Source: Blastococcus sp. | Lineage (GTDB): Bacteria; Actinomycetota; Actinomycetes; Mycobacteriales; Geodermatophilaceae | NCBI GenBank assembly: GCA_025963345.1 | Contig: JAOPUS010000261.1 | Location: 1-6,891 of the forward strand | Reading direction: 5' to 3' | Length of the DNA stretch: 6,891 bases | Shown here: one piece after another, positions 1 through 5,283 of the stretch | Position numbering within the stretch: position 1 is the first letter of the stretch | Layout of the letters: each line of letters starts with the position of its first letter | Made by a program: the position numbers and the translations under genes | Notes under the pieces: generated by a model | Databases searched by the model: none | What the model was told of the DNA's origin: nothing | Seen by the model: the letters and a program-made list of their open reading frames with translations, nothing else

Positions 1-279
1 GCGCCCATCGAGCGGCAGTACGCCGAGTACCGGTGCCCTTCGGGCCACCTGTTCACGGTGCCGTTCGCTGACGACGCCGAGCTCCCCGACACGTGGGAGT
101 GCAAGTTCGACGGTGGCGCGGCCAAGCTGGTCGGCGGTGCCGAGCCGGCACCCAAGAAGGTCAAGCCACCGCGCACCCACTGGGACATGCTGCTCGAGCG
201 TCGTTCCGTCGAGGACCTCGAAGAGGTGCTCGCCGAGCGGCTCGACGTGCTTCGCGGTCGGCGTACCCGCGCCAGCTGA
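1..279 (+). CDS. rbpA: RNA polymerase-binding protein RbpA, 5'-truncated by the window edge
   Basis: RbpA is an actinobacterial transcription factor that binds RNA polymerase and group 1/2 sigma factors and stabilises the open promoter complex. The reading frame is open from base 1 to the TGA at 277-279, giving 92 residues. About 25 N-terminal residues are missing when compared with the 111-residue M. tuberculosis protein. Visible parts are the core domain (window residues 7-41, with VPFADDAELP), the basic linker (about 51-60, PKKVKPPRTH) and the sigma-interaction helices (about 60-89, HWDMLLERRS then LEEVLAERLDVLRGRR). These last two blocks are almost identical to the mycobacterial protein. 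The core keeps C12, H16 and C34 at positions matching the zinc ligands of Streptomyces RbpA, but the fourth ligand position is D37. The gene is followed 19 bases later by a strong hairpin. Identification is secure; the start is outside the window. Confidence 0.96.
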   Translation, partial: APIERQYAEYRCPSGHLFTVPFADDAELPDTWECKFDGGAAKLVGGAEPAPKKVKPPRTHWDMLLERRSVEDLEEVLAERLDVLRGRRTRAS

Positions 280-298
280 CCCAGCACCAGCAGTACTG

Positions 299-330
299 AA
301 CGGCCCCGGTGGATCTCCACCGGGGCCGTT
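299..330 (+). terminator. Perfect inverted repeat, likely rbpA terminator
   Basis: The arms AACGGCCCCGGTGGA (299-313) and its exact complement (316-330) can form a 15-bp stem with a minimal loop, starting 19 bases after the rbpA stop. A run of T is not present after the stem (only TT at its foot), which is common for actinobacterial terminators. Nothing else in the next 60 bases looks like a gene start, so a terminator is the simplest reading. Confidence 0.8.
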
Positions 331-389
331 CTGCGTCTGCGATGTGTTCTGCTCCGGGCAGCGGTCCTAGCTGGCATGGTTCTGGCCGT

Positions 390-551
390 ACGGTCGTCGG
401 CGGGGCCGATCTGGTCCGCCAACTGCTCAGCGCCGGCCTGGTGGACGAGCTCCGCATCGACGGCCTCCCACGGGACCGGGTGCAGCTGGAGAAGCTCGGG
501 GTCGAGGAGGCCGGGCCCCGAACGAGCCTGAACTTCCGGGTGCTCCAGTAG
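390..551 (+). pseudogene. Remnant of a RibD/dihydrofolate-reductase-family gene (C-terminal part, internally deleted)
   Basis: The frame reads TVVGGADLVRQLLSAGLVDEL, continues with LRI then DGLPRDRVQLEKLGVEE, and ends NFRVLQ before the TAG at 549-551. The block VVGGADLVRQLLSAGLVDELRI is the characteristic beta-alpha-beta segment near the C-terminus of RibD C-terminal-domain / YyaP-type reductases, where the GG contributes to NADPH binding. In intact family members this segment is followed by a stretch of the type HxxPVLLGxGxRLF before the last strands; here that block of roughly 15 codons is absent and the frame passes straight to the C-terminal strands. Nothing upstream resembles the N-terminal half of the fold, and the only ATG in frame (309) lies inside the terminator hairpin. 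I therefore read it as a decaying gene fragment between rbpA and the convergent fxsA. Family recognition is from motif memory and was not tested by alignment. Confidence 0.6.
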
Positions 552-567
552 TTCAGGTCACGGGGCC

Positions 568-1080
568 TCAGGTCAGCGGGCGTCCGTCGGGGCCGCGGAC
601 GATCTCGCCCTCGATCACCAGCGGGGCCCCGCCGACGTCCGGCACCGGACTGCCCACACCGGCCGTTCGTACGCTCTCGACCCGCACGGGACCCCGCAGG
701 CGGTCGGGCAGCCGCGTGAGCACCACGCGGGTCAGGGCGCCCCGCACCAGCCCGCGGGTGCCCGGCAGGAGGCAGAGCAGGCCGACCAGGTCGCCCAGGA
801 AGCCGGGCAGCACCATGAGCAGGCCGCCGGCGGCGACCAGCCCGGCGTCGCCGAGCTCGCGGCCGGCCGGTCGCCGGGAGCGGGCCCGGTCCCGGAGATC
901 GGCGAGCGCCTTCGTCCCCTGGCGCGCCAGCAGCGCGAAGCCCAGTGCACTGGTGGCGAGCGTTGCCAGGATCGTCCAGCCCAGGCCGATCCAGTTGGCG
1001 ACCAGGACGAACACGGCGAACTCGGCCAGGACCAGCAGGCCGGCTGCCATGCGCACCCGGCGTCCGACGGCGTCCTTCAC
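568..1080 (-). CDS. fxsA: FxsA family membrane protein
   Basis: This is a 170-residue small integral membrane protein of the FxsA family. E. coli FxsA, when overproduced, relieves exclusion of phage T7 by the F plasmid through an interaction with PifA; its normal role is not established. Hydrophobic segments lie at residues 11-32, 34-52 and 81-106. The third contains the family signature LLMVLPGFLGDLVGLLCLLP (88-107 region, PGFLGD at 92-97). A basic stretch (56-75) separates segments two and three, and a polar tail after 125 ends with VIEGEIV, a sequence often seen at the C-terminus of actinobacterial members. The GTG at 1080 is preferred because an AGGA lies 6 bases upstream; the alternative ATG at 1050 has no such site and would start directly in the first membrane segment. 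It is last in the lnt-ppm-fxsA unit and converges on the reductase remnant, 16 bases away. Confidence 0.93.
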   Translation of the reverse strand: MKDAVGRRVRMAAGLLVLAEFAVFVLVANWIGLGWTILATLATSALGFALLARQGTKALADLRDRARSRRPAGRELGDAGLVAAGGLLMVLPGFLGDLVGLLCLLPGTRGLVRGALTRVVLTRLPDRLRGPVRVESVRTAGVGSPVPDVGGAPLVIEGEIVRGPDGRPLT

Positions 1081-1086
1081 GACTGT

Positions 1087-1090
1087 TCCT
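1087..1090 (-). promoter_or_regulatory. Ribosome-binding site deciding the GTG start of fxsA
   Basis: On the minus strand AGGA (within CAGGAA) stands 6 bases before the GTG at 1080-1078. No purine-rich site precedes the in-frame ATG at 1050, so this site supports the longer FxsA protein. Confidence 0.6.
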
Positions 1091-1119
1091 GCCTCTCTCT
1101 GCCCGCGGGCCCGGCGACG

Positions 1120-1140
1120 GCGGCCCGCCTACCGGGCCGC
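1120..1140 (-). other. GC-rich hairpin between ppm and fxsA
   Basis: Arms GCGGCCCG (1120-1127) and CGGGCCGC (1133-1140) can form a perfect 8-bp stem with the 5-base loop CCTAC. It begins 3 bases after the ppm stop codon on the minus strand and ends about 30 bases before the fxsA ribosome-binding site. No T-run follows. It might act as a weak terminator or a 3'-end stabiliser lowering fxsA expression relative to ppm, but in DNA this GC-rich such stems also arise by chance. Confidence 0.35.
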
Positions 1141-1142
1141 GC

Positions 1143-1916
1143 TCATCGCCTGCGCTCGCGGGTACGTGCCGGCACGGGTCGGGCGACCCGGCCCGGCAGC
1201 CAGTCGGCCAGCCGGTCCTGCAATCCCCACACGGTGACCCGCACCAACGCTTCTCTAACGATCGAGCCGCTCATCTTGCTCCTGCCGAATGCGCGCTCGG
1301 TGAACGTGATGGGGACCTCGCTCACCCGCGCACCCGCCCGCACCGCCCGCCACGCCCAGTCGACCTGGAAGCAGTACCCGTGGCTGGCGACGTCGTCGAA
1401 GTGCAGCGCGTCGATCAGCTCCCCGCGCGCCGCCCGATATCCGCCGGTCGCGTCGCTGAGCGGCAGCCGCAGCGCCCAGCGGGTGTAGCGGTTGCCGATG
1501 CGCGACAGCAGCAGCCGGTGCACCGGCCAGTCGGCCACTTCTCCCCCGGGCACGTAGCGCGAGCCGAGGACCAGGTCCGCCGAGCCGAGGGCGGCCAGGA
1601 TCTGCGGCAGCTGCTCGGGCGCATGGGAGCCGTCGGCATCCATCTCCACGACGACGTCGTAACCGCGCTCGCGCGCCCACCGGAATCCGGCGACGTAGGC
1701 GGGGCCCAGCCCGGTCTTCGTCGTCCGATGGAGCACATGGACGCGGGGATCGTGGGCGGCCAGCTTCTCGGCGAGCTTTCCCGTGCCGTCCGGTGACCCG
1801 TCGTCGACCACGAGGGCGTGCGCCGTGGGCACGCTCGACTGCAGCCGTTGGATGATCCGCTCGAGGTTCTCCACCTCGTTGTAGGTCGGCACGATCACCA
1901 GCACCCGGTCGCTCAT
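1143..1916 (-). CDS. ppm: Polyprenol monophosphomannose synthase (GT2 family)
   Basis: This 257-residue enzyme transfers mannose from GDP-mannose to polyprenyl phosphate at the cytoplasmic face of the membrane. The product feeds periplasmic mannosylation of lipomannan/lipoarabinomannan-type glycolipids and of secreted proteins. GT2 motifs are clear: VIVPTYNE (7-14), VVDDGSPDGTG (36-46), the metal-binding DAD at 93-95 within EMDADGSH, GSRYVPGG (118-125), and SDATGGYRAAR, typical of DPM1-like synthases. There is no C-terminal membrane domain, as usual in this subfamily, so membrane association probably depends on partners such as Lnt. The ATG at 1916 overlaps the lnt TGA (ATGA, 1913-1916) and has GGAGG 8 bases upstream (1925-1929), which fixes the start; the frame stays open further upstream but those codons lie inside lnt. 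In M. tuberculosis the equivalent is the C-terminal domain of the fused Ppm1; here it is a separate protein. Confidence 0.95.
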   Translation of the reverse strand: MSDRVLVIVPTYNEVENLERIIQRLQSSVPTAHALVVDDGSPDGTGKLAEKLAAHDPRVHVLHRTTKTGLGPAYVAGFRWARERGYDVVVEMDADGSHAPEQLPQILAALGSADLVLGSRYVPGGEVADWPVHRLLLSRIGNRYTRWALRLPLSDATGGYRAARGELIDALHFDDVASHGYCFQVDWAWRAVRAGARVSEVPITFTERAFGRSKMSGSIVREALVRVTVWGLQDRLADWLPGRVARPVPARTRERRR

Positions 1917-3685
1917 CGAGGGCCCCTCCCCCGTCGCCGCAGGGCGCGGGCCCTGAGTGCGACGGCCAGCAGTGCGCCGGCGCCGACCGCGGTCAGCGCC
2001 CATTCCGGCGCGGCCCCGAGCCGCTGGGCAACGGTTCTGGAGTCGCGCTGGGCGATCTCCTCGACGAAGACCGCCGGGGTGAACAACGACGACGACCGCG
2101 CAATCGTGCCGTCCGGGGCCACGATCGCGGAGATCCCGCTGGTGGCCGCCACGGCGACGGTGCGGCCGAATTCGACGGCCCGCAGCCGGCTCATGGCCAG
2201 CTGCTGGGCGCTCTCGTCGGTGAACCCGAAGGTGGCGTTGTTGGTCTGGACGACGATCATCCCGGCGCCGCCGTCCACCACGTCGCCGACCAGCCCGTCG
2301 TAGACGACCTCGAAGCAGATGAGGTCGCCGAGCCGGGCGCCGCCGACGTCGAGGACCCCGACCTCGTCCCCGGCGATGAAGTCGCGCCGGACCAGGTCGA
2401 CCTTGTCGCTGAAGAACCGGAAGAAGCTGCGGGCCGGCACGTACTCGGCCAGCGGGACCGGGTGCCGCTTGACGTAGGTGTCGCCCGGGCCGTCGGCGGG
2501 GTCCCAGACGATCGCGGTGTTGCTGACGTTGGCCCCCGGCCCGTCGACGACGGCGCCGACGAGGATCGGCGCATCGACCACCCGGGCGGCGCGGTCGATC
2601 TCACGGGCGGCGTCGGCGTTGGTGAACGGGTCGATGTCGGAGCTGTTCTCCGGCCAGATCACCAGGTCGGGCTGCGGCTGGTCGCCGGCGGCCACATCCC
2701 GGGCGAGCTCGAGAGTCCGCTGCACGTGGTTGTCCAGCACGGCGCGGCGCTGGGCGTTGAAGTCCAGCCCGGCCCGCGGCACGTTGCCCTGGATCACCGC
2801 CACCGTCGACGTGGGGCCACCCGCGGTCAGCGAGGGGCCCGGCAGCGGGAGCCAGGCCAGCGCGCCGACGAGCGGGACGGCCAGGACGGCGACCACCGTC
2901 GCGGCCGCTGCTCGGAGGGCCGGGCCACGCTCCCCCGCGTCGCCCGCGGTGAGCCAGGCCCGGTGCAGGGCCAGCGCCGCCGCGGCCAGCAGCGCGCCGG
3001 TCAGCGCCACGGCGAACGTCACCAGCGGGACCCCGCCGTACGCGGCCAGGGACAGCAGCGGCCCCTCGGTCTGGCTGAACCCGAGCCGGCCCCACGGGAA
3101 GCCGCCCAGGACGAAGCGTCCGCGCAGCGCCTCGTCGCCGACCCAGAGCGCCGCCGTCCAGAGCGGCCACAGCCGCAGTCGGGAGGTCAGCGCGGTGGCG
3201 CCGCCGAGCACCGCCAGGTGCACCGCCTCCCAGACGGCGAGGGCCAACCAGGGGAAGGGCCCGACGTAGACGCCGGTCCAGGAGAGCAAGGGGAGGAAGA
3301 AGGTGAGCCCGAAGACGAGTCCGAGCCAGAGACCGGAGCGGGCGCGCTGCCCGCGCACCGCGAGGGCGAGCGCGGCCGGGCCCAGCACGGCGAGGGCGGG
3401 CAGGTCGTAGCCGGGGAACGCGAGGACTCCGACGAAGCCGCCGGCGGCGGCGAGCAGGGTGCGCCACGGCAGCCTCCGGGCAACCCGCCCGGACGGCGAT
3501 GTCGCCGGGTCCACCGGCCGCGGAAGCGTGCCGGTCACCGGCCCGCTGGCACCTGCCGGCACGCACTGCCTCCCGGAAACCGCCCCGGCCTGCTGGGTGT
3601 CCCACCGCAGGTACCGGGATGCCTCCCCGCGCCGGAAGGGCGGGGTCCGGACCGCCGCCACTCTGCCGCGGTCCTGACCCAGCAT
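1913..3685 (-). CDS. lnt: Apolipoprotein N-acyltransferase
   Basis: Lnt adds the third acyl chain to the N-terminal cysteine of lipoproteins at the outer face of the cytoplasmic membrane. From the ATG at 3685 the protein has 590 residues. An N-terminal membrane domain spans about residues 76-283 with six or so hydrophobic segments. A nitrilase domain (about 294-540) follows, and a last membrane helix lies at 560-580. The catalytic triad of the family is present: Glu346 in VIWPENSSDIDP, Lys406 in YVKRHPVPLAEYVP and Cys457 in DLICFEVVYD. Their spacing (60 and 51) is close to E. coli E267/K335/C387. The start is uncertain. The ATG at 3685 has GAGG 8 bases upstream; a GTG at 3538 would give 541 residues, the more usual length, but with a poor ribosome site; an ATG at 3751 gives 612 but lies inside a repeat-like hairpin region. 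It is the first gene of lnt-ppm-fxsA and overlaps ppm by 4 bp, so translation is probably coupled. Confidence 0.93.
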   Translation of the reverse strand: MLGQDRGRVAAVRTPPFRRGEASRYLRWDTQQAGAVSGRQCVPAGASGPVTGTLPRPVDPATSPSGRVARRLPWRTLLAAAGGFVGVLAFPGYDLPALAVLGPAALALAVRGQRARSGLWLGLVFGLTFFLPLLSWTGVYVGPFPWLALAVWEAVHLAVLGGATALTSRLRLWPLWTAALWVGDEALRGRFVLGGFPWGRLGFSQTEGPLLSLAAYGGVPLVTFAVALTGALLAAAALALHRAWLTAGDAGERGPALRAAAATVVAVLAVPLVGALAWLPLPGPSLTAGGPTSTVAVIQGNVPRAGLDFNAQRRAVLDNHVQRTLELARDVAAGDQPQPDLVIWPENSSDIDPFTNADAAREIDRAARVVDAPILVGAVVDGPGANVSNTAIVWDPADGPGDTYVKRHPVPLAEYVPARSFFRFFSDKVDLVRRDFIAGDEVGVLDVGGARLGDLICFEVVYDGLVGDVVDGGAGMIVVQTNNATFGFTDESAQQLAMSRLRAVEFGRTVAVAATSGISAIVAPDGTIARSSSLFTPAVFVEEIAQRDSRTVAQRLGAAPEWALTAVGAGALLAVALRARALRRRGRGPR

Positions 3686-3693
3686 CCCATCCG

Positions 3694-3697
3694 CCTC
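3694..3697 (-). promoter_or_regulatory. Putative ribosome-binding site for the lnt ATG at 3685
   Basis: On the minus strand GAGG (in CGAGGC) stands 8 bases before the ATG at 3685. It favours this start over the GTG at 3538, where the nearest AGG lies about 13 bases away. It sits at the edge of the repeat-like element at 3701-3753, so it may be incidental. Confidence 0.4.
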
Positions 3698-3700
3698 GTT

Positions 3701-3753
3701 CAGGGTCCCGCCCTGAGCTTGCGAAGGGTGGGGGGAACGGGGTGTTTCCACCC
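3701..3753. repeat. REP-like hairpin element upstream of lnt
   Basis: Two adjacent hairpins can form. Arms CCCGCCCT (3707-3714) and AGGGTGGG (3725-3732) pair over 8 positions with one G-T wobble around the loop GAGCTTGCGA. Arms GGGTG (3740-3744) and CACCC (3749-3753) enclose TTTC. The core CCCTGAGCTTGCGAAGGG has the look of the widespread intergenic palindromes of the type CCCTTCGACAGGCTCAGGG found in many high-GC bacteria. Only one copy is in the window, so dispersal in the genome is an inference. Its position directly before the chosen lnt start argues that lnt begins downstream of it. Confidence 0.45.
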
Positions 3754-4120
3754 GTCCGGGTCAGCGCCGGCGGTCGCCCCGCTCGCGATCCGCATCTTCG
3801 GGCCGGGCGGCCGGTCGCTGGTGGCGATCGGCGCGACCGTTGTCTGATGGCGCGGACGTCGGGCGGGCTCCGCCGGTCTCGCCGGTGCGCACCCCCGGGG
3901 GCCCGCCGCCCCCTCGGCCCGGCAGGCCACGGGGCGGCGCGAGACGCCGAATCCCGTGTCGGCCGGGGGGCCGCACGAATCCGCCCGGAGAGCACGTTGC
4001 GGTGCTCCCGGTCTGGAACTTCAGCGACTGTAAGAACAGGCCGCGCCCGATTGGGTACTCACGGTGACCACGAGAAGGACTGTGACCGGATCGTTACATT
4101 CGCCCCACTCTCGCGCCCGA
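3754..4120. other. Intergenic region between kal and lnt; no gene recognised
   Basis: Reading frames here are proline-, arginine- and glycine-rich and resemble no protein I know, so I call none. What it holds: a CCCCCGGGGG palindrome (3892-3901); an inverted repeat GAGCAC/GTGCTC (3990-3995 and 4002-4007, 6-base loop); a 10-bp direct repeat CGCGCCCGAT at 4042-4051 and 4112-4121, exactly 70 bases apart; and repeated GTGACC hexamers (4064-4069, 4082-4087). The AT content rises around 4015-4100 compared with the flanks. The region must contain the end of the kal transcript and the promoter of the lnt operon, both on the minus strand. A possible -10-like TACAGT lies on the minus strand at about 4026-4031, but no good -35 accompanies it, so I do not call a promoter. 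Confidence 0.5.
4082..4097. promoter_or_regulatory. Candidate GlnR/MtrA-type operator (GTnAC-N6-GTnAC)
   Basis: GTGAC (4082-4086) and GTTAC (4093-4097) are separated by exactly 6 bases, so the half-sites are 11 bases apart, about one helical turn. A third GTGAC lies at 4064-4068. Read on the other strand the pair is GTAAC-N6-GTCAC. Actinobacterial GlnR boxes have the form gTnAc-N6-GaAAc, and MtrA recognises similar half-sites in Streptomyces. The second half-site is not ideal for GlnR. It sits 24 bases past the kal stop and about 400 bases upstream of the lnt start, where an lnt promoter could lie. Confidence 0.25.
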
Positions 4121-4519
4121 TCACTCGGTCGCCGGCACCACCAGCGCCGCGGTGGCCTCCACGACCGTCACCGGCGGCTCGAGGACCCGCGCCGCCGACG
4201 GACCACGCTCGGGCTCGGCCCGTGCCACGACCCGGGCGGTGCAGCGCAGCTCCCGGCTGCGGCGGCCGATGCCGACCACCTCGGCGGTCGCCTCCAGCAC
4301 GTCGCCGGCGCGGACGGGACCGAGGAACCGCACCTCGGAGTACCCGGCCAGCAGTCCCTCGTCGCCGTCCATCCGGATGGCGACCTCGGTGGCGACGTCC
4401 CCGAACAGGCCGAGGGTGTACGCGCCGTCGACCAGCGAGCCACCGTAGTGGGCGTGCGCGTAGGGCACGTACCGGCGGTGGGTGACCGTGAGACCCAGTC
4501 GTGGGTCGGGGCTGGTCAT
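4121..4519 (-). CDS. kal: 3-aminobutyryl-CoA ammonia-lyase (hotdog fold)
   Basis: This 132-residue protein should remove ammonia from L-3-aminobutyryl-CoA to give crotonyl-CoA, a late step of lysine fermentation. The family signature is clear: AHAHYGGSLVDGAYTLGLFG (21-40), DVATEVAIRMDGDEGL (41-56) and FLGPVRAGDVLEATAEVV (65-82), the last being a typical hotdog strand block. Family members are about 125-145 residues, so it is full length. The closely related beta-alanyl-CoA ammonia-lyase shares these motifs, but the position directly behind kamDE favours the lysine-pathway substrate. The ATG at 4519 overlaps the kamE stop (ATGA, 4516-4519) and has AAGGAG 5 bases upstream (4525-4530). It is the last gene of the operon; no obvious stem-loop terminator follows immediately. 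After residue 100 the sequence (AEPERGPSAARVLEPP) is a hydrophilic insertion-like stretch before the last strand. Confidence 0.87.
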   Translation of the reverse strand: MTSPDPRLGLTVTHRRYVPYAHAHYGGSLVDGAYTLGLFGDVATEVAIRMDGDEGLLAGYSEVRFLGPVRAGDVLEATAEVVGIGRRSRELRCTARVVARAEPERGPSAARVLEPPVTVVEATAALVVPATE

Positions 4520-5283
4520 GCGGGCTCCTTCTCAGGGGCGGGCTGGGTGGGAGGCGTGACCAGCGCGTGCACGAGGTAGCTGGCGACCTCGCCGGGCGTC
4601 GTCCCCCGGCCGAAGACCTTGTCCACGCCGAGTTCGGCGGTCATCGCGGGGTCGAACCGGGGGCCGCCGACCACCAGCAGCGGCCGGTCCTCCCCCATCG
4701 CCTCGCGGAAGGCGGCGGCGAGCTCGCGGGTGTTGCGGAGGTGGGCGTCCTTCTGGGTGACGACCTGGGAGACGAGGACGGCGTCGGCGCGGTCGGCCCG
4801 GGCGCGGCTGACGAGCTCCGGGACGGTGACCTGGGCGCCGAGATTCGTCACGGCCATCTCCCGGTAGTACTCCAGGCCCTTCTCCCCCGCGAAGCCCTTG
4901 ACGTTGAGGATCGCGTCGATGCCGACGGTGTGTGCGTCGGTGCCGATGCAGGCCCCGAGGACGACGAGCTCGCGGTGCAGCCGTCCCTTGATCGCGCTGT
5001 TGACCTCCGAGGAGGACAGCAGCGGGTAGGCGCGCTCCTCCACGTGCACCTCGTCGAGGTCGACAAGGTGGCGGACGCTGCCGTAGACGACGAAGAACGT
5101 GTAGCCGCTGTCGATGGCGTGGCTGTGCACGACCGTCGCCGGCTCGATGCCCATCTTGGTCGCCAGCTGCAGCGCGGCGCCCTCGGCCTTCGGGCCCATC
5201 GGCACGGGCAGCGTGAACGACGTCTGCACCATCCCGTCGCCGGTCGTGTCGCCGTAGGGACGGACGATCGATCCGTCAGGCAC
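4516..5283 (-). CDS. kamE: Lysine 5,6-aminomutase, beta subunit (B12- and PLP-binding)
   Basis: KamE carries the cobalamin-binding subunit of lysine 5,6-aminomutase, which moves the terminal amino group of D-lysine or L-beta-lysine to the adjacent carbon by a radical mechanism. In 255 residues it shows an N-terminal dimerisation region (about 1-95, with RPYGDTTGDGMVQTSFTLP at 8-26) and a Rossmann-type B12 domain (about 104-245). The base-off/His-on motif DxHxxG is at 116-121 (DAHTVG, H118), followed by NVKG with K129. These are 11 residues apart, the same distance as His133 and the PLP-binding Lys144 that I recall for the clostridial enzyme. Further B12-domain motifs are LVSQVVTQKDAH and LLVVGGPRFD. 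The start is GTG at 5283, with GGAGG 6 bases upstream; it overlaps the kamD stop by 8 bp. All key residues are present, so the subunit should be functional. Confidence 0.96.
   Translation of the reverse strand: MPDGSIVRPYGDTTGDGMVQTSFTLPVPMGPKAEGAALQLATKMGIEPATVVHSHAIDSGYTFFVVYGSVRHLVDLDEVHVEERAYPLLSSSEVNSAIKGRLHRELVVLGACIGTDAHTVGIDAILNVKGFAGEKGLEYYREMAVTNLGAQVTVPELVSRARADRADAVLVSQVVTQKDAHLRNTRELAAAFREAMGEDRPLLVVGGPRFDPAMTAELGVDKVFGRGTTPGEVASYLVHALVTPPTQPAPEKEPA

Noticed and set aside
309..389. Extension of the reductase fragment to the ATG at 309
   Set aside because: The ATG is inside the rbpA terminator hairpin and the residues before TVVGG do not resemble the family.
553..575. Direct repeat TCAGGTCA at 553-560 and 568-575 around the fxsA stop
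   Set aside because: It is short and without a partner structure; I see no function.
945..1796. 283-codon + strand frame opposite ppm and fxsA
   Set aside because: It lies antisense to two well-identified genes and has no motif.
2462..3847. Long open frame on the + strand opposite lnt (461 codons), and a similar minus-strand frame at 2601-3995
   Set aside because: Both are rich in Arg, Gly, Pro and Ala without any family motif, and overlap lnt, whose catalytic triad and membrane segments are clear. They are by-products of high GC.
3754..4120. Possible riboswitch or small RNA in the kal-lnt gap
   Set aside because: I looked for cobalamin, c-di-AMP and lysine riboswitch cores and recognised none. 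A covariance-model scan would settle it.
4042..4121. Direct repeat CGCGCCCGAT, copies 70 bases apart
   Set aside because: Ten bases of GC-rich sequence in two copies can occur by chance and no recombination or att-like context is seen.
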